Notes under the pieces: generated by a model
Database searches by the model: none
What the model saw: the letters and a program-made list of their open reading frames with translations, nothing else
Told to the model about the DNA's origin: nothing
From: Desulfatibacillum alkenivorans DSM 16219
Lineage (GTDB): Bacteria > Desulfobacterota > Desulfobacteria > Desulfobacterales > Desulfatibacillaceae
Direction: 5' to 3'
Length of the DNA: 64,000 nucleotides
Assembly: GCF_900142135.1 (NCBI RefSeq)
Contig: NZ_FQZU01000017.1
Coordinates: forward strand, 57,413 to 121,412
Translations under genes and position numbers: made by a program
Part shown: positions 21,027 to 30,146 of the stretch, piece after piece
Numbering within the stretch: position 1 is the stretch's first letter
How the letters are laid out: each line of letters begins with the position of its first letter

Positions 21027-21061
21027 AAAAACAGCCGCCTGCGTGTCTCGCACAGGCGGCT
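21027..21061 (-). terminator. Terminator of the branched-chain amino-acid operon
   Basis: Read on the minus strand, AGCCGCCTG/CAGGCGGCT form a perfect 9-bp stem around an 11-nt loop, followed by GTTTTTG. It lies 40 bp after the leuA stop and closes the operon. Confidence 0.85.
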
Positions 21062-21101
21062 GATTTGATTTACTGCTTATAAAAGGCTGCCAAACGACCC
21101 T

Positions 21102-22652
21102 TTATTCGTTTTCCACGACGTCCTTGTCGGAAATCACCGGGTTATCCCGCAGGTATTCCAGGCGATTGATGCCGTTCACGTAGGCCTTGGCGCTGGCCGT
21201 GATGATGTCCGGATCCACGCCGCGGCCCAGAGCGATGTTCTTGCCCTCTTGCAGCCGCACGGTCACCTCGCCCTGGGCGTCGGTGCCGCCGGTCAAAGCG
21301 CTGACCGTAAAACGCAGCATCTCGGACGTTGTGCCCGTCATCTTGGCGATGGTGTTGAACGCCGCGTCGATGGGACCGTTGCCGAACTCGGCGCCCATGA
21401 GCACGTCGCCGTTGGTTTTCAGGCCCACGGTGGCGGTGGGCTTGACGCCGGTGCCTGCGGAAACGTGCAGGTAGTCCAGGCTGTATTTATCCGAAGTTCT
21501 CAGGATGCCGATGGAGACCAGGGCTTCCAAATCCTCGTCCACCACGTGCTTTTTCTTGTCCGCCAAATCCTTGAACTTGATGAACAGATCCTGCAGTTCC
21601 TCGTCAGACAGCACGTAGCCCATGTCCGCCAGATGAGACCGCAGGGCGTGACGGCCGGAATGCTTGCCCAGAACCATGTTGTTCTTGGACAGGCCCACGG
21701 TTTCGGGGCGCATGATCTCGTAGGTCATGGGATTTTTCAGCACGCCGTCCTGATGGATGCCGGCTTCGTGGGCGAAGGCGTTGGCGCCTACAATGGCCTT
21801 GTTTGGCTGGACCATAATTCCCGTGATCATGCGAACCAGCCTGGAGGCCGGGTGTATTTGCTCCGTCACGATATTGGTATGAAAGTCCAGGTAATTCGGC
21901 CGGGTGTGCATGGCCATGACGACTTCTTCCAGGGAGGTGTTCCCTGCCCGTTCGCCGATGCCGTTGACCGTCACCTCCGCCTGACGAGCGCCGGCCTGGA
22001 TGGCGGCCAACGTGTTGGACGTGGCCAGACCCAGGTCGTTGTGGCAATGGACCGACAGGATCGCCTGGTGGATGTTGGGCGTATGCTCCATGACGTACTT
22101 GACCAACTCGGCGAACTCGTGGGGGATGGCGTATCCCACGGTGTCGGGCAGGTTGACCGTGGTGGCGCCGGCCGCAATGGCGGCCTCGAACACCCGGCAC
22201 AAGTAATCCCGGTCGCTCCGGGACCCGTCTTCCGCCGAAAACTCCACGTCGTCCGTGAAGGACTTGGCGTATTTGACGGCGTTGACCGCCGCTTCCACCA
22301 CCTGATCCCGGTCCATTTTCAACTTATGTTCCAGGTGAATGTCCGAGGTGGCGATAAAAGTGTGAATTCTGGGATGCTTGGCATGCTGCACCGCGCCCCA
22401 GGCTTTATCGATATCGCTCTTGGAGGTCCTGGCCAGGCCGGCCACGCTGGACTTTTGGCACACAGCCGCCACGTCCTGAACGGCGGCGAAATCGCCTTCG
22501 GATGCGGCGGGAAAGCCCGCTTCCATAATATCCACGCCAAGGGCTTCCAGGCGGCTGGCTATGCGCACCTTTTCCTTGGCGTTCATGGTGGCGCCGGGGG
22601 ATTGTTCTCCGTCACGCAGGGTGGTATCGAAAATGTATACTCTATCGCTCAT
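21102..22652 (-). CDS. leuA: 2-isopropylmalate synthase
   Basis: Condenses 2-oxoisovalerate with acetyl-CoA, the first committed step to leucine. 516 residues. The TIM-barrel catalytic part starts with FDTTLRDGEQSPG and contains the metal ligands in LSVHCHNDLGLATSN. A C-terminal LeuA dimer domain (about 390-505, AGTGVKPTATVGLK and VSALTGGTDAQGEV) would bind leucine for feedback inhibition. It is the last gene of the operon, with AGGAG before the ATG. leuBCD are not in this window. Confidence 0.96.
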   Translation of the reverse strand: MSDRVYIFDTTLRDGEQSPGATMNAKEKVRIASRLEALGVDIMEAGFPAASEGDFAAVQDVAAVCQKSSVAGLARTSKSDIDKAWGAVQHAKHPRIHTFIATSDIHLEHKLKMDRDQVVEAAVNAVKYAKSFTDDVEFSAEDGSRSDRDYLCRVFEAAIAAGATTVNLPDTVGYAIPHEFAELVKYVMEHTPNIHQAILSVHCHNDLGLATSNTLAAIQAGARQAEVTVNGIGERAGNTSLEEVVMAMHTRPNYLDFHTNIVTEQIHPASRLVRMITGIMVQPNKAIVGANAFAHEAGIHQDGVLKNPMTYEIMRPETVGLSKNNMVLGKHSGRHALRSHLADMGYVLSDEELQDLFIKFKDLADKKKHVVDEDLEALVSIGILRTSDKYSLDYLHVSAGTGVKPTATVGLKTNGDVLMGAEFGNGPIDAAFNTIAKMTGTTSEMLRFTVSALTGGTDAQGEVTVRLQEGKNIALGRGVDPDIITASAKAYVNGINRLEYLRDNPVISDKDVVENE

Positions 22653-22744
22653 GGTTTTGCTCCTTTATGTTTCATCATGTGTGTCTTGTTCCCGGCTTGC
22701 GCCGGATTTTCTTTTAGAAACCGTAAGCAAAACCGCCAAGGACC

Positions 22745-22780
22745 CGCCGCAGGGCGGTGTGTTTCATACACCCTGCGGCG
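22745..22780 (-). repeat. GC-rich hairpin between cimA and leuA
   Basis: Complementary arms CGCCGCAGGG and CCCTGCGGCG flank an inner GGTGT/ACACC pair. It sits in the 176-bp gap inside the operon and has no T-tract, so it more likely protects or processes the mRNA than ends it. Confidence 0.6.
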
Positions 22781-22828
22781 CACCTCGCATGTACATTTAC
22801 ATCCGGGTCGTTATTCATATTGAATTCC

Positions 22829-24442
22829 TTATGAATGGTTATGTTCTTCCCTGGCCTTGTTCAGCCGGTACTGAAAGCTGTCCGCCAGGGCTTGCCAACT
22901 GGCCTCAATAATATCTTCGGAGACGCCTATGGTTCTCCAAATCTCCTTTTTATCCCGGGATTCGATGAAGACTTTAACCCTTGCAGCAGTGCCTTCCCTT
23001 CCGTCAATAACCCGCACCTTGAAGTCCACCAGGCGCATGTTGTCGCACTCTTCGGGATAGAACTTGTGCAAGGCCCGGCGCAGGGCGTTGTCCAGCGCGC
23101 CCACGGGGCCGTCGCCTTCGGCCGCGGTGAACCGCTCCTGGCCGTCCACCAGCAGCTTGATGGTGGCTTCGGCGTAGCACTGGCGGTCCTTCTCCTTGCG
23201 GATGGTCACCAGAAAGGACAGCAGTTCAAAGGCGGGCTCGTATTGCCCCAGCTTCTTTTTCAGCCAGATTTCAAAAGAGCCTTCGGCGGCGTCGAACTGG
23301 TATCCCTGGTTTTCCATCTTCTTGACTTCCGAAACCAGGGCCGCCGTGTCCGTGCCGTTGCCTTCGATCTCGATGCCCAATTCCCTGGCCTTGTACGCCA
23401 CGTTGCTTTTGCCGGCCAAGTCCGAAACCAGCACCCGGCGGCGGTTGCCCACCAGTTCCGGGTTCATGTGCTCATAGGCCGCGGGGCACTTCATAATGGC
23501 GCTGACATGAATGCCGCCCTTATGGGCGAAGGCGCTTTCGCCCACAAAGGGACGATTGCTCACCGGCGTCATATTGGCCGCCTCGCTCACGTACCGGGAG
23601 AGCTCCCGCAGCCGCGCCAGGTTTTCGTCCGTCAGGCAGGGCCGATTCATCTTCAGCTGCAACACCGGGATGATGGAGGTCAGATCCGCGTTGCCGCAGC
23701 GCTCTCCATACCCGTTGACGGTGCCCTGCACTACGGTTGCGCCGCAATCCACGGCCGTGATGGTGTTGGCCACGGCCAGATTGCTGTCATTATGGGTATG
23801 GATGCCCAGGGTAACGGGCTGGCCGCCGTTCTTTTTCCTGTGCTTTTGGATGAACGCCCATATTTCCGTTACGATGGCCGTGATTTCCGTCGGTAAAGAG
23901 CCTCCGTTGGTGTCGCACAACACAATGGAGTCCGCGCCGCCGTCCAGGGCTGCGGCTATGGTCTTTTCCGCGTATTCCCGATTGCCCTTGTAGCCGTCGA
24001 AAAAATGCTCGGCGTCGTACAGGACTTCCCGGCCCTGGGACTTGACGTACTCCACGGACTCGCGAATCATAGCCAGATTTTCGGCCAGGGTGTTGTCCAT
24101 GACCTGCTCTACATGCAGATCCCAGGTTTTGCCGAACATGGCCACGGCCGGGGTGTTCGCCTTGACCAAAGCGTTCAGATTGGCGTCGGCCGAAGGCCTT
24201 ACTCCCGCCCTGCGGGTGGAGCCGAAAGCCACCAGCCTGGCTTTTTTAAACTTGACCCGAGAGGCCAGGTCGAAAAAAGCGTCGTCCCTTGGATTGGAAC
24301 CCGGCCAACCGCCCTCAATATAATGGATCCCAATGTCATCCAGCCTCATGGCAATTCGTATCTTCTCTTCCGCCGTGAAGTTGATGTCTTCGCCTTGGGT
24401 TCCATCTCTCAGGGTGGTGTCGTAAAGCCATACAGGTTCCAT
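22829..24442 (-). CDS. cimA: (R)-citramalate synthase
   Basis: Condenses pyruvate with acetyl-CoA to citramalate, giving 2-oxobutyrate for isoleucine without threonine deaminase. The start is the ATG at 24442 (MEPVWLYDTTL), which has AGAGGAG upstream; the ORF can be read up to 24751 but that part overlaps ilvC in another frame. 537 residues: an HMGL-like barrel (WLYDTTLRDGTQGEDINF, HTHNDSNLAVANT) and a C-terminal regulatory domain of the LeuA type (about 410-530). Length and the GTQGED signature fit the CimA branch rather than LeuA or homocitrate synthase. It starts 25 bp after ilvC. Confidence 0.92.
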   Translation of the reverse strand: MEPVWLYDTTLRDGTQGEDINFTAEEKIRIAMRLDDIGIHYIEGGWPGSNPRDDAFFDLASRVKFKKARLVAFGSTRRAGVRPSADANLNALVKANTPAVAMFGKTWDLHVEQVMDNTLAENLAMIRESVEYVKSQGREVLYDAEHFFDGYKGNREYAEKTIAAALDGGADSIVLCDTNGGSLPTEITAIVTEIWAFIQKHRKKNGGQPVTLGIHTHNDSNLAVANTITAVDCGATVVQGTVNGYGERCGNADLTSIIPVLQLKMNRPCLTDENLARLRELSRYVSEAANMTPVSNRPFVGESAFAHKGGIHVSAIMKCPAAYEHMNPELVGNRRRVLVSDLAGKSNVAYKARELGIEIEGNGTDTAALVSEVKKMENQGYQFDAAEGSFEIWLKKKLGQYEPAFELLSFLVTIRKEKDRQCYAEATIKLLVDGQERFTAAEGDGPVGALDNALRRALHKFYPEECDNMRLVDFKVRVIDGREGTAARVKVFIESRDKKEIWRTIGVSEDIIEASWQALADSFQYRLNKAREEHNHS

Positions 24443-24467
24443 ATCCAAGTCTCCTCTATAAAAAAAG

Positions 24468-25520
24468 TTATTTGCCCTGATTTTCAGGGCGAAGGCTGCG
24501 TACCGCAGCGCCTGCACGCCACATTTCGGAATTCTTGATGGCGTCCAGCTCCACTTGAAGTTTTTCCGCGTAATCAGGCTGGCTGTTGGATTCCAGGGAG
24601 ATCCTGGTCTCTTCGCCGGTCTTGACGCTTTCGTACAATTGATCGAACACAGGGACCACCGCGTCGCGGAAGCGGGGGGCCCAGTCCAGAGCGCCGCGCT
24701 GGGCCGTAGTGGAGCAGTTGCCGAACATCCAGTCCATGCCGTTTTCCGCAACCAGACGGATGAGGGACTGGGTCAGCTCTTCCACGGTTTCGTTAAAGGC
24801 TTCGCTGGGAGAATGGCCGTTTTTCCTCAAGAGGTTGTACTGGGCTTCCATCACGCCGGCCAGGCATCCCATCAAAACGCCGCGTTCGCCCGTGAGGTCG
24901 GAGTACACCTCGTTCTGAAAGGTGGTGGGGAAGAGGTACCCGGAGCCGATGGCCATGCCCATGGCCAGGCAGCGATCCATGGCGCGGCCGGTGGCGTCCT
25001 GGAAAACCGCAAAGCTGGAGTTGATGCCGCTGCCGTCCAGGAAGTTCCTGCGCACGTTGGCGCCGGATCCCTTGGGCGCCACCAGGATTACGTCCACGTT
25101 TTCCGGCGGAACGATCTTGGTCTGCTCCTTGTACACAATGGAGAAGCCGTGGGAAAAGTACAGGCAGTCGCCTTCGTTCAGGTTTTCCTTGATCACGGGC
25201 CACAGCATCATCTGGGCGGCGTCGGACAAGAGATACTTGATCATGGTGCCCTTGGCGGCCGCTTCGGCGATGGGAAACAGGGTTTCGCCGGGCACGAAGC
25301 CGTCGGCGACGGCCTTGTCCCAGGACTTGCCGCCTTCCCTCTGGCCGATGATGACCTTGAAGCCATTATCCCGCAGGTTCAACGCCTGGGCCGGCCCCTG
25401 AACGCCGTATCCGATCACGGCGATTACTTCGTCTTTCAAGACTTCACGGGCCTTGTCCAGGGTGAATTCCTGCCTGGTGACCACTTCCTCAATAATGCCT
25501 CCAAAATCAATCTTTGCCAT
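24468..25520 (-). CDS. ilvC: Ketol-acid reductoisomerase, fungal/Bacteroidetes-like form
   Basis: Converts acetolactate or acetohydroxybutyrate to the dihydroxy acid with NADPH and Mg2+. 350 residues. The Rossmann motif is GYGVQGPAQALNLRDNGF; metal/substrate segments are LVAPKGSG, GERGVLMG and ENGHSPSEAFNETVEE. The C-terminal part (CSTTAQRGALDW, then SNSQPDYAEKLQVELD, VRSLRPENQ) resembles yeast Ilv5 more than the usual short class I bacterial enzyme, as far as I can tell from memory of those sequences. It is separated from ilvN by 580 bp that contain a repeat array. Confidence 0.95.
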   Translation of the reverse strand: MAKIDFGGIIEEVVTRQEFTLDKAREVLKDEVIAVIGYGVQGPAQALNLRDNGFKVIIGQREGGKSWDKAVADGFVPGETLFPIAEAAAKGTMIKYLLSDAAQMMLWPVIKENLNEGDCLYFSHGFSIVYKEQTKIVPPENVDVILVAPKGSGANVRRNFLDGSGINSSFAVFQDATGRAMDRCLAMGMAIGSGYLFPTTFQNEVYSDLTGERGVLMGCLAGVMEAQYNLLRKNGHSPSEAFNETVEELTQSLIRLVAENGMDWMFGNCSTTAQRGALDWAPRFRDAVVPVFDQLYESVKTGEETRISLESNSQPDYAEKLQVELDAIKNSEMWRAGAAVRSLRPENQGK

Positions 25521-25706
25521 CCGTTGTTCTCCTTGTTTGGTGTTTTGTTTTTTTATGTAAAAGTTTCAATTCTCGGGATTCGTCTGTTTCTTTGCTTTGC
25601 GTGAATCCGTGCGTTCCTGTTTTTTCGTGTACGATTTTTCAAGAACCCGGATAGCAAATATTTTTAACCTGCACAGATTCAGCGCAGGACCGTCCAGGGA
25701 CTTGGT

Positions 25707-25736
25707 GTAAGGGCGGGCTTGATGGCCCGCCCTTAC
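25707..25736. repeat. Perfect 12-bp palindromic hairpin upstream of ilvC
   Basis: GTAAGGGCGGGC and GCCCGCCCTTAC flank a 6-nt loop. There is no T-tract. It directly abuts the 36-nt repeat array and may be a dispersed intergenic palindrome or an mRNA stability hairpin inside the ilv transcript. Confidence 0.7.
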
Positions 25737-25740
25737 GGGC

Positions 25741-25968
25741 GCCATGGTTAGGCTGTATGGGTAGCTCTTGATTGCGCCATGGTTAGGCGGCGATAAGAGT
25801 TATTCCCTGTAAGCGCCTTGGTTAGGCATTGGATCGCCCCCGCAGAAGCCTTGGTTAGGTTGCGGGAGACTGTCCCTTTGGACGCCTTGGTTAGGCAATT
25901 GGATTTCGCCCCGGCAAGAGCCATGGTCAGGCTGTCAATTCCTGCCCCTGCAAAAGCCGTGGTTAGGC
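25741..25968. repeat. Seven-copy array of a 13-nt motif with a period near 36 nt
   Basis: Consensus GCC(A/T)TGGTTAGGC occurs at 25741, 25776, 25815, 25848, 25884, 25920 and 25956; spacings are 35, 39, 33, 36, 36 and 36 nt. The sequences in between differ. On the minus strand six copies stay in one frame and give a 12-residue pattern LTKA..G within an 86-codon ORF (25748-26008) that lacks a ribosome site. It lies in the 580-bp gap between ilvN and ilvC, inside the operon. I do not call the ORF a gene. Confidence 0.9.
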
Positions 25969-26100
25969 TGCAGGATGGGTGGGGAGTGTGAAATCCAAGT
26001 AAAATCATTTGTTAATCCAGGTTTTACCCAGAACGAACTTGCTCCCTTTGAATTGAATAAAAGGTTTCTTGTTTCAAGCGGCTCTCATCGCCGCCTGGCT

Positions 26101-26598
26101 TTAGTTTCCGTTTCTTTGCTCCCGGGACAGGGCGGTTACGCCGGTCCGGGCGATTTCCTTGACGCCCATGGGCTTCAACAAATCCAGCAGAGCAGTGATC
26201 TTGCCCTGGTCGCCCGTAACTTCCACGGTGTAATGCTCGGCGCTTACGTCAATGACCTTGCACCGGAAAATATCCACAATGCGCAGAATCTCAGCCCGGA
26301 ACTCGGGCTTGGCGCTCACCTTGACCAGGGCCATTTCGCGGTAGACCGCCGGGCCTTCCGCCAAATCGGTCACCTTGACCACGTTGATGAGCTTGCGCAG
26401 TTGCTTGATGATCTGTTCAATGACCAAAGGGTCGGCCTGGGTAACCAGCGTAATACGGGACAACCCTTCGGAAGCGGCGTTGGCCACGCACAAACTTGCG
26501 ATATTAAATCCCCGGCCGGAAAAGAGCCCGGCTATGCGGGAAAGCACCCCGGGACGGTCTTCCACCAGAATGGACAAGACATGTTGTTCTTCGGACAT
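26101..26598 (-). CDS. ilvN: Acetolactate synthase, regulatory small subunit
   Basis: 165 residues. It begins with an ACT domain (about 5-80, VLSILVEDRPGVLSRIAGLFSGRG) that binds valine and mediates feedback inhibition of the IlvB catalytic subunit, followed by the ALS small-subunit C-terminal domain (about 85-160). It lies 37 bp after ilvB. Confidence 0.96.
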   Translation of the reverse strand: MSEEQHVLSILVEDRPGVLSRIAGLFSGRGFNIASLCVANAASEGLSRITLVTQADPLVIEQIIKQLRKLINVVKVTDLAEGPAVYREMALVKVSAKPEFRAEILRIVDIFRCKVIDVSAEHYTVEVTGDQGKITALLDLLKPMGVKEIARTGVTALSREQRNGN

Positions 26599-26635
26599 GG
26601 TTTATTCCTTTATCTGTTTCGGGATAAAACCCGGT

Positions 26636-28324
26636 TTAAACCAGCAGCATTTCAGTGATGGGCGCGCCTGCAGGCACCATGGGATACACGCATTCCTCCC
26701 GCTCCACCACAAAGTCCATGATCACGGGCCCCTCGGCGGCAAGCCCCTTTTTCAGGACTTCGTCCACCTCTTCGGGCTTGGTCGCCCGCAGGCCCGTTGC
26801 GCCGTAAGCCTCAGCCAGCTTGACGAAGTCAGGCTGTACGTCCATTTGAGTGGCGCAATACCGCTTGCCGAAAAACAATTCCTGCCATTGCCGGACCATG
26901 CCCAGGTATCCGTTGTTCAGGATGACCACCTTAACCGGCAGTTTGTGCTGCATGGCCGTGCCCAGCTCCTGGATGTTCATCTGGATGCTGCCGTCTCCGG
27001 CAACGTCCACAACCAGATCGTTGGGAGCCGCCACCTGAGCGCCGATAGCCGCGGGCAGGCCGAAGCCCATAACGCCCAGGCCGCCGGAGGTGACGAACCG
27101 GTTGGGTTGATCAAAATCGTAGAACTGGGCGGCCCACATCTGGTTTTGGCCCACTTCCGTGCTGATGATGGCCTTGCCTTCCGTAATCTTGCACAGCCTT
27201 TCCACCACGTATTGGGGCTTGATGACGTCGGTTTGCTCGTAAGCCAGACGCTGGGCGGCCTTCCATTCGGCGATGCATTTCAGCCAGGGCGCCCGTTTTT
27301 CCGGGATTTCCGTCAAATTTTCCCCGGTCAGGAGTTCGTTCAACTTGTCCAGGGTGGCTTTGCAGTCGCCCACCACGGGGATGGAAACCGGCACGTTCTT
27401 ACGGATGGACGTGGGGTCGATGTCCACATGGATGATCTTGGCCTGGGACGCAAAGGTGTCGGTCTTGCCGGTCACCCGGTCGTCAAAGCGAACGCCCACG
27501 CCCAGCAGGACGTCGCAGTCGCCGGTGCTCATATTGGCCCGGTAGGTGCCGTGCATGCCGATCATGCCCAGGGACAAGTCGTCGGACCCGGGAAAGGCGC
27601 CCAATCCCATGAGGGTGGTGGTTACCGGAATTTGCAGCTTGCGGGCGAAATCCGTCAGCGCCTGGGAGGCGTTGGAGGAAATGATGCCGCCGCCGGCCAT
27701 GATCAGGGGCTTTTTGGCCTTCATCAGCTCTTTAATGACCTTGGTCAACTGCTTGGTGTTGGGCGTGACCGTGGGGTTGTACGACCGCATGGTCACAGGT
27801 CCCTTGGGCTGCTTGAAATTGGCCGTTCCGGCCAAAACGTCCTTGGGCAGGTCGATCAACACGGGGCCGGGCCTGCCGCTCCGGGCGATATGAAAGGCTT
27901 CCCGGATGGTGTCGGCCAGCTCGTTCACGTCCTTGACCAGGTAGTTGTGCTTGGTGCAGGGCCGGGTGATGCCCACGATGTCCACTTCCTGAAAGGCGTC
28001 GTTGCCGATGAGATTTGTGGGAACCTGGCCGGTCAGAACCACCATGGGAATGGAATCGCAGTAGGCCGAAGCGATTCCCGTGACCGTGTTGGTCGCGCCG
28101 GGCCCGCTGGTAACCAGGCATACGCCCACTTTGCCGGAAATTCTGGCGTACCCGTCGGCGGCATGGACTGCGCCCTGCTCGTGCCTTACCAGGTAATGGC
28201 GGATGTTTGACTTTGCCATCTCATCGTACAAACCGATGAGCACGCCTCCGGGATAGCCGAATATGCTGTCCACCCCTTCGGATTCCAACATTTTCAATAA
28301 TATTTCAGAGCCTGAGAGTTTAAT
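26636..28324 (-). CDS. ilvB: Acetolactate synthase, catalytic large subunit, with apparent AUU start
   Basis: ThDP- and FAD-dependent enzyme that makes acetolactate and acetohydroxybutyrate. ThDP Glu lies in VRHEQGAVHAADGYAR, and the ThDP/Mg motif is GDGSIQMNIQELGTA. The first ATG in frame (28297) has no ribosome site and would cut off the conserved N-terminus. Upstream in frame, IKLSGSEILLKMLESEG matches the usual family start (MKLTGxEIL...), with AAGGAGGT exactly five bases before the ATT at 28322-28324. A TAA stop lies four codons further upstream, and no ATG, GTG or TTG lies between them. I therefore place the start at ATT, giving 562 residues. Confidence 0.9.
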   Translation of the reverse strand: MKLSGSEILLKMLESEGVDSIFGYPGGVLIGLYDEMAKSNIRHYLVRHEQGAVHAADGYARISGKVGVCLVTSGPGATNTVTGIASAYCDSIPMVVLTGQVPTNLIGNDAFQEVDIVGITRPCTKHNYLVKDVNELADTIREAFHIARSGRPGPVLIDLPKDVLAGTANFKQPKGPVTMRSYNPTVTPNTKQLTKVIKELMKAKKPLIMAGGGIISSNASQALTDFARKLQIPVTTTLMGLGAFPGSDDLSLGMIGMHGTYRANMSTGDCDVLLGVGVRFDDRVTGKTDTFASQAKIIHVDIDPTSIRKNVPVSIPVVGDCKATLDKLNELLTGENLTEIPEKRAPWLKCIAEWKAAQRLAYEQTDVIKPQYVVERLCKITEGKAIISTEVGQNQMWAAQFYDFDQPNRFVTSGGLGVMGFGLPAAIGAQVAAPNDLVVDVAGDGSIQMNIQELGTAMQHKLPVKVVILNNGYLGMVRQWQELFFGKRYCATQMDVQPDFVKLAEAYGATGLRATKPEEVDEVLKKGLAAEGPVIMDFVVEREECVYPMVPAGAPITEMLLV

Positions 28325-28359
28325 GGTGCACCTCCTTGCTTAATGACGAAATAACCCTA

Positions 28360-30030
28360 TTACAGAACCACCGCGCCTTTGCTGGCTGATTCCACGTTCC
28401 TTGCGTAGCGAGCCATGTAGCCCTTGGTTATCTTGGGCTCCGGCGGGGTCCAGTCAGCCATACGCGCCTTGATTTCCTCTTCGGGAACCTCCAGGGCGAT
28501 GGTTTTTTCCGGGATGTTTATCTTGATGATGTCCCCTTCCCGAACCGCGGCGATAGGTCCGCCGCTCATGGCCTCGGGGGAGACATGCCCGATGGCGGCG
28601 CCCCGGGTGCCGCCGGAAAAGCGGCCGTCCGTAATCAGGGCGACGTCGGCGTCCAGGCCCATGCCCGCGATTACAGACGTGGGGGTGAGCATCTCACGCA
28701 TGCCCGGACCGCCTTTGGGTCCTTCGTAGCGCACCACCACAACATCTCCTTTCTTGATCAAACCGTCCATGATGGCCTTGGATGCCTCGTCTTCCGAGTC
28801 AAACACCCTGGCGGGGCCTTCATGAACCAGCATTTTATCCACCACGGCGGATTGCTTGACCACGCAACCCTCGGGCGCCACGTTGCCGAATAATACGGCC
28901 AGGCCGCCTTCCTTGTGGTAGGGGGTTTCCACCGAACGGATTACTTCGGGATCCAGAATCCGGGCCTTGGCGGCGTTTTCGCCCACTGTTCCGCCCGTGA
29001 CCGTGAGGCAATCCGTGTTAATCAAATTATGCTTGATCAGCTCGCCCAGAACGGCCTGAATGCCTCCGGCCCTGTTCAGGTCTTCAATGCGATGATATCC
29101 GCCGGGGCTCAACTGGCACAGATGGGGAATCCGGGCGCTGATTTCGTTGATTTGTTTGAGGTCGAACTCCACGCCCGCTTCATGAGCAATGGCAGGCAGA
29201 TGCAGGGCCGTGTTGGTGGAGCAGCCCAAGGCCATGTCCACGGCCAGGGCGTTGGCGAAAGCCTCAGGCGTCATGATCCGGCTGGGGGTGATGTTTTTTT
29301 CCACCATGTCCATGATCGCCATGCCCGCCTGTTTGGCCAGGCGAATGCGGGAGGCCATGACCGCCGGAATGGTTCCGTTGCCGGGCAGGCCCATGCCAAT
29401 GACTTCGGTCAGGCAGTTCATGGAGTTGGCGGTGAACATGCCGGCGCAGGAGCCGCAAGTGGGGCATGCCTCGTCTTCCATCAGGCTCAGCTCCTCTTCG
29501 GTCATCTTGCCGGACTTGACCGCGCCCACGCCTTCGAACACCGTGATCAGGTCGATCTTGTCACCGTTCTTCACCTGGGGATGGCTGCCCGCCAGCATGG
29601 GGCCGCCGCTTATGATAACCGTCGGGATGTCGATCCGTGCCGCCGCCATGAGCATGCCGGGGACGATTTTGTCGCAATTGCAGATCAGAACCAGACCGTC
29701 GAATGCATGGGCTGTGGCCATGATTTCCACGGAGTCAGCGATAATTTCACGGCTGGCCAGGGAGTACTTCATGCCTGCGTGATTCATGGCGATGCCGTCG
29801 CAAACGCCTATGCCGCCGAATATTGCGGGAGTGCCGCCGGCCAGATAAATGCCCTTTTGCACGGCCTCGGCTATATTGTTCAAATGAACATGCCCTGGGA
29901 TTACCGCGTTCATGGGATTAGCCACCCCGATCAGGGGCCGGTTCAGTTCTTCGTCCGTATAGCCCATCGCCTTAAAAAGGCTGCGGTGGGGGGCTCTTTC
30001 CAGTCCGATTCGAACATTATCGCTTTTCAT
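28360..30030 (-). CDS. ilvD: Dihydroxy-acid dehydratase
   Basis: Fe-S enzyme that dehydrates the dihydroxy acids to the 2-oxo acids of valine and isoleucine. 556 residues. Cluster cysteines lie in CNCDK and [26 protein letters not shown] near the C-terminus is the family signature. It is the first structural gene of the operon, directly behind the attenuator. A ribosome site (AAAGGAAA) precedes the ATG. Confidence 0.96.
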   Translation of the reverse strand: MKSDNVRIGLERAPHRSLFKAMGYTDEELNRPLIGVANPMNAVIPGHVHLNNIAEAVQKGIYLAGGTPAIFGGIGVCDGIAMNHAGMKYSLASREIIADSVEIMATAHAFDGLVLICNCDKIVPGMLMAAARIDIPTVIISGGPMLAGSHPQVKNGDKIDLITVFEGVGAVKSGKMTEEELSLMEDEACPTCGSCAGMFTANSMNCLTEVIGMGLPGNGTIPAVMASRIRLAKQAGMAIMDMVEKNITPSRIMTPEAFANALAVDMALGCSTNTALHLPAIAHEAGVEFDLKQINEISARIPHLCQLSPGGYHRIEDLNRAGGIQAVLGELIKHNLINTDCLTVTGGTVGENAAKARILDPEVIRSVETPYHKEGGLAVLFGNVAPEGCVVKQSAVVDKMLVHEGPARVFDSEDEASKAIMDGLIKKGDVVVVRYEGPKGGPGMREMLTPTSVIAGMGLDADVALITDGRFSGGTRGAAIGHVSPEAMSGGPIAAVREGDIIKINIPEKTIALEVPEEEIKARMADWTPPEPKITKGYMARYARNVESASKGAVVL

Positions 30031-30085
30031 TAGGTTTCCTTTTTTATGCTTTTTGCCGAAATTTTGTTTTTTTCGCCCTTAAGGC

Positions 30086-30130
30086 AAAAAAAAATCCGTT
30101 GCCAGCGGGCTGGCAACGGATTTTTTTAAA
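30086..30130 (-). terminator. Attenuator terminator before ilvD
   Basis: A perfect 10-bp core stem TCCGTTGCCA/TGGCAACGGA (30095-30120) is flanked by A- and T-tracts; on the minus strand nine Ts follow. The position, about 30 nt after the leader peptide stop and 56 nt before ilvD, makes it a transcription attenuator. Its 5' arm can pair instead with 30147-30161, just upstream. Confidence 0.9.
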
Positions 30131-30146
30131 ACTTATGTATATTTAA

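Noticed and set aside
21249..22823. 524-codon plus-strand ORF opposite leuA
   Set aside because: Antisense shadow of a certain gene in GC-rich DNA; composition His/Gly/Val-rich with no motif. The same applies to the long plus-strand ORFs opposite cimA, ilvC, ilvB and ilvD.
24443..24751. N-terminal extension of cimA into ilvC
   Set aside because: The extra residues overlap ilvC in another frame and resemble nothing; the ATG at 24442 has a good ribosome site and begins the conserved region.
25741..25968. CRISPR array
   Set aside because: The repeated motif is only 13 nt, varies between copies, and the spacing varies from 33 to 39 nt; there are no cas genes. It is a short periodic repeat.
25748..26008. 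86-codon repeat-peptide gene on the minus strand
   Set aside because: No ribosome site before the ATG, and the frame follows simply from the 36-nt period of the repeat. Kept as a repeat, not a gene.
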